A DNA stretch of 64,000 nt from Pomphorhynchus laevis (Eukaryota > Acanthocephala > Palaeacanthocephala > Echinorhynchida > Pomphorhynchidae). The stretch spans positions 56,390 through 120,389 of the forward strand of contig WNNJ02003650.1 of assembly GCA_012934845.2 (NCBI GenBank). Direction: 5' to 3'. Position 1 is the first letter of the stretch, and each line of letters opens with the position of its first letter. Shown here in pieces: positions 56,380-64,000 of this stretch. The position numbers were made by a program, and so were the translations under genes. The notes beneath the pieces are model-generated. The model ran no database searches and had not been told where the DNA came from. It worked only from the letters and a program-made list of their open reading frames with translations.

Positions 56380-59300
56380 TTCCTCTTCACCATCAATTAC
56401 TTGGACGAACTTAGGTTGCCACATTCCAGCCGTATCGGACAGGTACTCTTTTTGTACTTGTAGATCGTCGCAAAGTTTGTTGCTCTTCGTTGATCTTCGT
56501 ATCCGGTTCTTGCAATTGATTTGACGCTGTTTTGGTCGGTTTATTCTGGTGAACACTAGATCTCTTGGTCGGACAATCAGGTTGAACTAAACTTTTTCAA
56601 CCAACTTCCTTACTAACGATATTCGGTCTTTCAGTCTCACTCTCGTATTGAACTGACTCTTTATTCACATCAACATTGATATTCTTGTCAAATCCGCGTA
56701 TAGTATCAGCGTGTACTTTGTGATTCTTGCCATTTCCATTAATTACGTATGATGTCCACTTACTACAGTCGATTATATGTCCTCGTGACCATGGTTCGGT
56801 GTTGTTTTTTCGATACCATACTTTTTCGTCGAACTCGAACTGTTGAGGTTTACTTTTCTTATCAAAATAACGCTTGTTATTTTCTTGATAGTGGTGAATT
56901 GTCGATTGTGGTGTAGGCTTTATCCGATCTAATAGTGTCGGTAACCTATATCCTTTTAACATTTCCGACGGCGGTTTACCGGGAGCACTATGAGGGGTAT
57001 TACGATATGACAACAAGAACTGCCGCAGTCGCTTTGGACGCTCGCCAACACCATAAGGTCGCAATACCCTATTTTTGAGAACTTGAATCCGAATTGCTTG
57101 GTCCTGTTAAGTCAACATGTATTCTTGTCCAATGATGTGGAGGAATAGACTAGCTATGCAAGGGATGACTAAGTTCGTTATTACGATATCGTTGACAATA
57201 TTCACATTGTTGTATATAATTCTCAATGTCTGAGTCGATTTTAGGCCACCAAACATTGATAATTATATACAACAATGTGAATATTGTCAACGATATCGTA
57301 ATAACGAACTTAGTAATCCCTTGCATATCTGGTCCATTCCTTCACAGCCTTGGACAAGAATACATGTTGACTTCGCAGGAGTCAACACAGCCTTGTCGAC
57401 GGTCAGAGTTATCAACTGAGGATGGCATTGATCTACTCGGAGCAAGAGTAGTAGTTCAACCAACGTTGTGGAAAGACGTGCTGAGAGTTTTGCATGCGGA
57501 TCATCCAGGTATCGTATCGATGAAGGCGCTGTCTCGTTTTTATGTCTGAGTCGATTTTAGGCCACCAAACATAAAAACGAGACAGCGCCTTCATCGATAG
57601 GATACCCGGATGACCCGCATGCAAAACTCTCAACACGTCTTTCCGCAACGTTAATTGAACTACTACTCTTGCGCCGAGTAGAACAATGCCACCCTCAGTT
57701 GATAACACTGACCGTCAACAACTGTAAAGCTGCCTTAATTCATCAATTTTATAAGGCCAGTTTGTTTTTAAATATCCGCAAACTTTACTTAATATATGGT
57801 CTTATCTAGTTGCCTCTCTCAGCGCCAATTCAGTTAGCATAGATGCACCTTTAAACTGATGGTTATCCACTAATAAATTTATATCGGTGTTGAAATTCTA
57901 CTTGTTTCGACTTCAGTATTGGATGGAAATCGCAATAATACATCAGCCATTGCATTTTCTTTTTCAGAAACAAATTCTAATTCATAATCATACTCACCCA
58001 ATAGCAATGCCAATCTTACCAGACAATGATTAGTGACTTTAGGTAAGTTACGATGATGACCAAAAATATACTTTAGTTGCTTGTGATCACTCAGTAAGAC
58101 AAACGTTCGTCCGAGTAAATAATAACGAAATTTGGAAATACCAAATATCAAGGCCAATGCTTCACGATCAATTTGAGAGTCATTTTTCTCTGCAACTTGA
58201 AGCTTTCTGGATGCATATGCTATCGGCATAAAGCGATTATCATTTGTAACCTGTAAGAGAACAGCGCCCAGTCCATTCTCGCATGCATCAGAGTACAATT
58301 TTAACTCACTTGCCATCATACGGAACCAATACCTCCGGACGAAGCATACATTGCTTGACATAATCAAACTGCTTTTGATATTCTGCTTCCCATTTCCACT
58401 TGATTCTACTTGAGGACAATTCGTACAATCCAAAAAAAGCAACGTATGTAAGGAATAAAGCGCTGTAAAAATCCAACTGCACTAAGAAAAACACTAAGTT
58501 CTTTTTGACTCTTGGGCGAGGGCATATTTTTAATTGCCTTAATCTTCTCATCATCGGCTCGAATAGCGGGTCCATCTAATATATGACCCAATAACTTAAC
58601 AGTTTTCTCTATAAACATACATTTATCTTGCTTGACTTTCAAACCGACATCCAATGGTTTCTGCAGCACACACTGTAACCGATTAAGATGTTCATTATCC
58701 GTCCCTGCTCATATTATAATGTCATCGACATAAACCGCTACACCGGGAATGCTACCTAGTAAATTGTGCATATACCTCTGAAATACAAGGTGTGCTACAG
58801 ACAAGCCGAATGGAAGACGGTGATAGCGGTAAAAGCCAAACGGAGTTGAAATGTTAAGATATTTTCTGGAATCCTTGTCAACGTGCATTTGTGCGTATGC
58901 ATCCTTCAAATCGAGAATTGTATAGGAAGTACCAACAGATCTTTTACTCAACAATTCCTCAAATGTCGGCAACTCATAAGTATCACATCTTAAGAATGGA
59001 TTTATTGTCGCCTTAAAATCCGCACACATTCTCAATAAATTGTCTTTTTTGGAACTAAAACTATAGGACTCGCCCATTCAATAAATTCACGCCTTAAATC
59101 TACAGGCTCAATAATTTTATTATCAACTAATCTCAAAATCTCGTTCTTTAACTTGTCTTTAAGAGGCAGTGGTACTCGACGAGCAGGTACACATTTTGGA
59201 ATTGCATTCGGACTAAGTTTTAAGTGTACTACACAACCCTTTACACTTTCAAGATCGTTACTAAATACCTCTTTTATCTGATTTAATATCTGACTTAATC

Positions 59301-60665
59301 TTTCAGCCGATTCTAATTGACTTACATAAATATTACGATTGATCTGTACTTGTGGTGACAAAGGTATTTCGAATGCTTTAATCCAAGGCTGACCAAATAA
59401 GTTTTTCTCTGATCCGGAAATCACCTCTGCATGCAGACACTTTTCGACCCCATTTAAATTCGCCCTGAGCAGACATCGACCCAAGCTTTTTAATTTCGAA
59501 CAGCCATAATTGCAAAGCCACCGGCTTTCACTTAATTGTGGCGCTCATATTGCCGACCAGAGTTCACCTGATATAGTCGTGTTTATGACACCAGTATCAT
59601 ACTCCATCACTGCTGGAATTTCATTTAAGGTGACTTTTATGACTGGTAGAAAATCACGACCATTATGACTAACATTGCAAATTTGTAAATTGGCTAATTC
59701 TTCTTCCTCAGAACGTTCGCTACCGTATAATACCACTTGGTTGACAGCACCTTTGTGATGTTTGCAGCATCGGCGAATATGCCCAATTTTCCCGCAGTTG
59801 TAGCATTTGACGTTTGTTCCCAGCATTGTTGTTCGTAGCTATGCTTGTAGCCATTACAACGAGGACACCGTGCCCTCATATTCTTATCTACATTCGATCG
59901 ATACTGTGTATTCATTTTACGAATAACCTTTATGTTGTTGACATTGTCAATTTTTTCGTCAGGCGTTTGATTTGCATTTGTCGTTAACATGTTTTTTGTA
60001 CGTTGGGTCATTTCCCAATTTGTCGCGATTCGAATTACTTCATCGAGTGAAGGATTTTCTAACCTAAGTGCAGCTGTTCTAATTTCTTCAATCGGCGTAA
60101 ATGCGACAATCAAATCTCGAAGTATATCGTCGATTGCTTGATGAGCATTTATAATTGAGGCGTCGTAAAAAGCACACCGGCTTGCCAAACATCTCGCCTC
60201 TGCCATCCAATCTTTTTGAGACTGGTTCGATTTGTGTCTGCATTGAGAAAATGCGAACCGAACAGCAACAACATGACAAAGTTTTTGAAAATGTCCATCC
60301 AAACACTTTATGAATGCATCAAATGTAATTTCTTCTTGCTCGTGTGTTGGTAATTACTGACCAATTATGCGAAAAATACATCTACCGCAACATGGCAGCA
60401 GAAATTGTTTCTGACGCTCGCTCGATGTCAACCCAAACATCTTAAGATAATTCTGCAACTGTATTGAATAATCCTGCCACGAATCATCATTGGAATCAAA
60501 TGGCTGAAACAACGGAATACTGCGGTAAACATCCTGGTAATTATTCGTTTAAAGATTAGCAACAACTTGACTTAGCGTTCACTGTTGTTCTAATACCAAT
60601 TGCAGCATGTCATAAGGTAATAATCTTTCATGTTGCTCGTTCTTAACACCCTCGTCGCCATTTGT

Positions 60666-60862
60666 TGCATTTACGTTCATCACAATGCAAATAAAGATTT
60701 AAAGTTTTTAATTGTTGTTCGCTACAAAAAAACTGTCCACATGCAAACTGAGTGTAACATTTATACAAATAAATCAAAGCGTTACTGCAACATAGTGTTA
60801 ATTAACAATCAATAGAGTTTTACCGACAGTGTATGAATAAGATGCACTGCCACTACGTAACA
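60666..60862 (-). repeat. 5' LTR
   Basis: 197 bp partner of 56182-56379. Confidence 0.9.
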
Positions 60863-60899
60863 ATTATTTATTATTTTACATCTGAAATTCATTGATTCC

Positions 60900-61135
60900 C
60901 ACTTCGATAAACATTTATAAAGGCTAAGGTTTCTCAAGCTCTTCGTCTCTCGATTACCCAGCATAGTCGCGTCGATTGGACTTTTCAAGGGGTGAAAGAC
61001 CCCGGGTGGTTCAGACGAAAGCCAGCGTGTTGGATTGGCTGTTGGGCTCAGATCCCACTGAACCTGAGGCCATGAAGGTGATGGAAGAAGTAGACAAGTT
61101 TTTCCGAAAGACGATGATTTCTGATTTCTGACGTT
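60900..61135 (+). mobile_element. I/Jockey-type LINE, 3' end scrap
   Basis: The segment ggctaaggtttctcaagctc onward, with gaaagaccccgggtggttca, matches the 3' part of copy 1 (reverse of 14870-15000) and copy 2 (43253-43330). Only the last ~200 bp of the LINE are present. It begins about 40 bp after the LTR element. Confidence 0.8.
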
Positions 61136-62518
61136 TCTTTTTTCTATATTTGTTTTAATTCTATTTAACCTATGTATTATTTTTGTTAAGAAAATCATTA
61201 TTATACACATTTATAATCAAAAAATCTTATTCGTGTTTGATTTCCTGTGTGATACTCGATTATAACTTTAGTTAACACATAATGTAGAAACTCGAATTTA
61301 AAGATGAAAAAATAATAAAAATTATGATCAAACGATAAAATTATCATTAACCGCTAATATTTTCATTATAAAACCAATATTATAATGAAATTAAAAACAC
61401 CTAGCGCATGCTAATTGGTATTTAAATTACATTTATGATTAACCAGTAATTTACCCATAATTGTATATAGAGTTTAAAAGAGTTGTTATTATAATATTAT
61501 ATTCACAACTCCTAATATAATATTATAGTAGTATAAAATATGTGAAATTAAATTTGTATCATTTGAATGTAGCTATATGAATTATTGTAAATCCCGATTT
61601 CAATGCGATAACTAGCAAGGCGCTTATAATTTGAAATGTTTAAATATGTTACAGCCTAAACTTAACTAACACAATTTATAGAATAAGTAATATAAAGTAT
61701 ATTCAAATTTGTATTTTTGAAGCTAATATTTGAATAATCAAACCTTTATCTGAAAAATAAATTTCTAGCTATTTAATTTAAAAAATGTTAAATTATTAAT
61801 GAATTATTAAAATTTGTTGTTATACCATAACTTAATAAATTGTTAGTATTGCAAATAAGTATCAAATGCGTATGAAATATAACACTACTTCAAATTTTTG
61901 TAATTAGCATTCATGACTATGTAAATTAAATTTAGTTAATTCGTTAAGATAATTTGTTCGTTTCGTACTGAGCACCAAAACAGCATATTTAAGTCTTGAA
62001 CTTAGACATTCTGTAGATCAAACCAAATCAATTTCGCAATTAATCCGCCTTGAAATGTCAACATTAATCACTATACTGCATAACAAGAAAGTCACCTGTT
62101 ATAAAGTAATATGGAAAGTTACTTGTTATGTAACTTTCCATAATACTAAAAACTTTATAAATGGCAACTAACGAAATTACAGCTGCTAATTATATGACCA
62201 TGGCCTGACTTAATTACCAGTAATTTACCCATAATTGTTCAAAGAGTTAAAAGGAGTCTTTTTAGACTATCCTCATCCTATACTTTTTATTTAAACTGAA
62301 TATTCTTCATATTATAAATTAATAATATCCATCTAAATATTTGTCAAAAGCTACGTAAATAATAGAGTTATTTTAATTTATATAATATTAGCAGCCATAT
62401 CAATTATTAACACCACGTTTTTATGTAATTTATAAAATTTAATCAGTTGATCAGCAATTCATTAATTTGTAATTCTTTTATTTTGATTTGTGATGTTTTT
62501 CTAAGTTAGAAGTAAAAT
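61136..62518. other. AT-rich spacer with perfect hairpins
   Basis: Contains a 14-bp perfect stem (61490-61503 with 61514-61527, 10-nt loop), a 13-bp perfect stem (62110-62122 with 62130-62142, 7-nt loop) and an 11-bp stem near 61363-61395. Ccagtaatttacccataatt occurs at about 61443 and again at about 62217. A lone satellite-like unit (agcagccatatcaattatta) lies at about 62390. No gene is seen. Confidence 0.6.
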
Positions 62519-64000
62519 AATTAGCAGCCGTATCAATTATAAGCATCCATATCAATTATCAGAAGCTTGATTAATTATGAGCATCTATATCATTAAGAGC
62601 ATCCATATCAATTATGAGCATCCATATCAATTATCAGAAGCTTGAATAATTATGAGCATCCATATCAATTATGAGCATCCATATCAATTATGAGCATCAT
62701 ATCAATTATTAGAAGCTTTATTAATTATGAGCATTCATACCAATTATGATCATCCATATCAATTATTAGAAGCTTGAATAATTATGAGCATCCATATCAA
62801 TTATGAGCATCCATATCAATTATGAGCATCCATATCAATTATTAGAAGCTTGATTAATTATGAGCATCCATATAAATTATGAGCATCCATATCAAATATG
62901 AGCATCCATATCAATTATGAGCATCCATACCAATTATTAGAAGCTTGATTAATTATGAGCATCCATATCAATTATGAGCATCCATATCAATTATGAGCAT
63001 CCATATCAATTATTAGAAGCTTTATTAATTATGAGCATCCATATCAATTATGAGCATCCATATCTATTATTAGAAGCTTGATTAATTATGAGCATCGATA
63101 TCAATTATGAGCATCCGTGTCAATTATGAGCATCCATATCAATTATGAGCATCCATATCAATTATTAGAAGCTTGATAAATTATGAGCATCCATATCAAT
63201 TATGAGCATCCATATCAATTATTAGAAGCTTGAATAATTATGAGCATCCATATCAATTATGAGCATCCATATCAATTATTAGAAGCTTGAATAATTATGA
63301 GCATCCATATCAATTATGAGCATCCATATCAATTATTAGAAGCTTGATTAATTATGAGCATCCATATCAATTATGAGCATCCATATCAATTATGAGCATC
63401 CATATCAATTATGAGCATCCATATCAATTATGAGCATCCATATCAATTTTTAGAAGCTTGATTAATTATGAGCATCCATATCAATTATGAGCATCCATAT
63501 CAATTAGGAGCATCCATATTAAATATGAGCATCCATATCAATTATGATAATCCATATCAATTATTAGAAACTTGAATAATTATGAGCATCCATATCAATT
63601 ATGAGCATCCATATCAATTATGAGCATCCATATCAATTATGAGCATCCATATCAATTATGAGCATCCATATCAATTATGAGCATCCATATCAATTATTAG
63701 AAGCTTTATTAATTATGAGCATCCATATCAAATATGAGCATCCATATCAATTATTAGAAGCTTGAATAATTATGAGCATCCATATCAATTATGAGCATCC
63801 ATATCAATTATGAGCATCCATATCAATTATTAGAAGCTTGATTAATTATGAGCATCCATATCAATTATGAGATTCAATATTTTATATGAGCATCCATATC
63901 AATTATTAGCATCCATATCAATTATTAGAAGCTTGATTAATTATGAGCATCCATATCAATTATGAGCTTCCATATTTAATATGAGCATCCATATCAATTA
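62519..64000. repeat. Satellite of two interleaved 19-bp units
   Basis: The array runs off the window edge and holds roughly 78 units. Unit A is GAGCATCCATATCAATTAT and unit B is TAGAAGCTTGATTAATTAT. Both are 19 bp, so the register never changes. B units are separated by two to six A units. The left end is more degenerate and the interior more uniform. Unit B contains AAGCTT. Confidence 0.95.

Larger units (their letters stand above)
56182..60862 (-). mobile_element. Ty3/mdg4-type LTR element (broken)
   Basis: A fossil LTR retrotransposon on the minus strand, bounded by two ~198 bp LTRs. Parts in order are gag with a CCHC knuckle (about 59545-60302), a protease-like segment, RT (about 58709-59480, YVDD box), RNase H (about 57880-58440) and integrase remains (about 56600-57720). 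A primer-site-like TGGCGACGAGG follows the 5' LTR. It is broken at several places (roughly half a dozen or more) and rearranged in the integrase region. The two LTRs differ at about 3-4% of positions, so it is of moderate to young age. No clear target duplication was found. Confidence 0.9.

Noticed and set aside
62519-64000. CRISPR array
   Set aside because: There are no unique spacers. It is a tandem of two related-length units in a eukaryotic context.
1-64000. Bacterial contamination or a prokaryotic defence island
   Set aside because: Introns, LINEs, PLEs and LTR elements throughout; no operon structure.

Overview
This is a strongly AT-rich, gene-poor window from a eukaryotic, most likely invertebrate animal genome. 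The evidence is spliceosomal-type introns, non-LTR retrotransposons (LINEs) of several clades, Penelope-like elements (PLEs), a Merlin DNA transposon, one Ty3/mdg4-type LTR element and a satellite array. No rRNA, tRNA, CRISPR array or bacterial operon is visible. I cannot name the species. Two introns that can be read in phase are very short (27 and 44 nt), which is a useful hint to lineage.

Layout. 1-3014 (-): R2-group LINE family A, with a Cys-rich N-terminus, reverse transcriptase (RT) and a restriction-like endonuclease (RLE). 3480-6060 (-): R2-group family B. 6171-9290 and 11405-14625: a ~3.1-3.2 kb direct duplication of non-TE-looking DNA carrying a decayed coiled-coil gene. 14730-18420 (-): I/Jockey-superfamily LINE with ORF1 plus an apurinic-type endonuclease and RT. 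It lies head to head with a lone intact ORF1 (18633-19553, +). 19808-22221 (-): a probable two-exon host coiled-coil gene with a Merlin transposon (20658-21925) in its intron. 22.5-23.7 kb: unrecognised decayed coding pieces.

23.8-31.8 kb: PLE territory. It holds five copies of one PLE 3' end, a PLE 5' part with an N-terminal GIY-YIG nuclease and a 27-nt intron, and a PLE RT part nested inside an R2-group family C LINE (29.6-33.4 kb). A tandemly duplicated cluster of coiled-coil exons lies among them (26.2-27.9 kb).

33.85-36.6 kb (+) and 37.8-38.7 kb (-): two more family A copies. 39.1-44.0 kb (+): a CR1-like ORF1, then two I/Jockey-type copies. 44.7-45.4 kb (-): a CR1-like RT tail. 46.1-47.9 kb (+): a second family B copy. 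48.7-50.8 kb: direct repeats around a small LINE scrap, then an ~840 bp foldback. 50.8-56.2 kb: AT-rich DNA with one probable spliced gene (53328-53731) and one possible exon. 56182-60862 (-): a broken LTR element with both LTRs. 61.2-62.5 kb: AT-rich DNA with perfect hairpins. 62519 to the window end: a satellite of two interleaved 19-bp units.

Almost all recognisable proteins are transposon enzymes. I found no host operon or defence or toxin system. The most noteworthy signals are the PLE with permuted domains, a mini-intron and a structured 3' end; the phase-matched host coiled-coil gene split by Merlin; the scrambled Merlin 5' end; the two-letter satellite; and the foldback.
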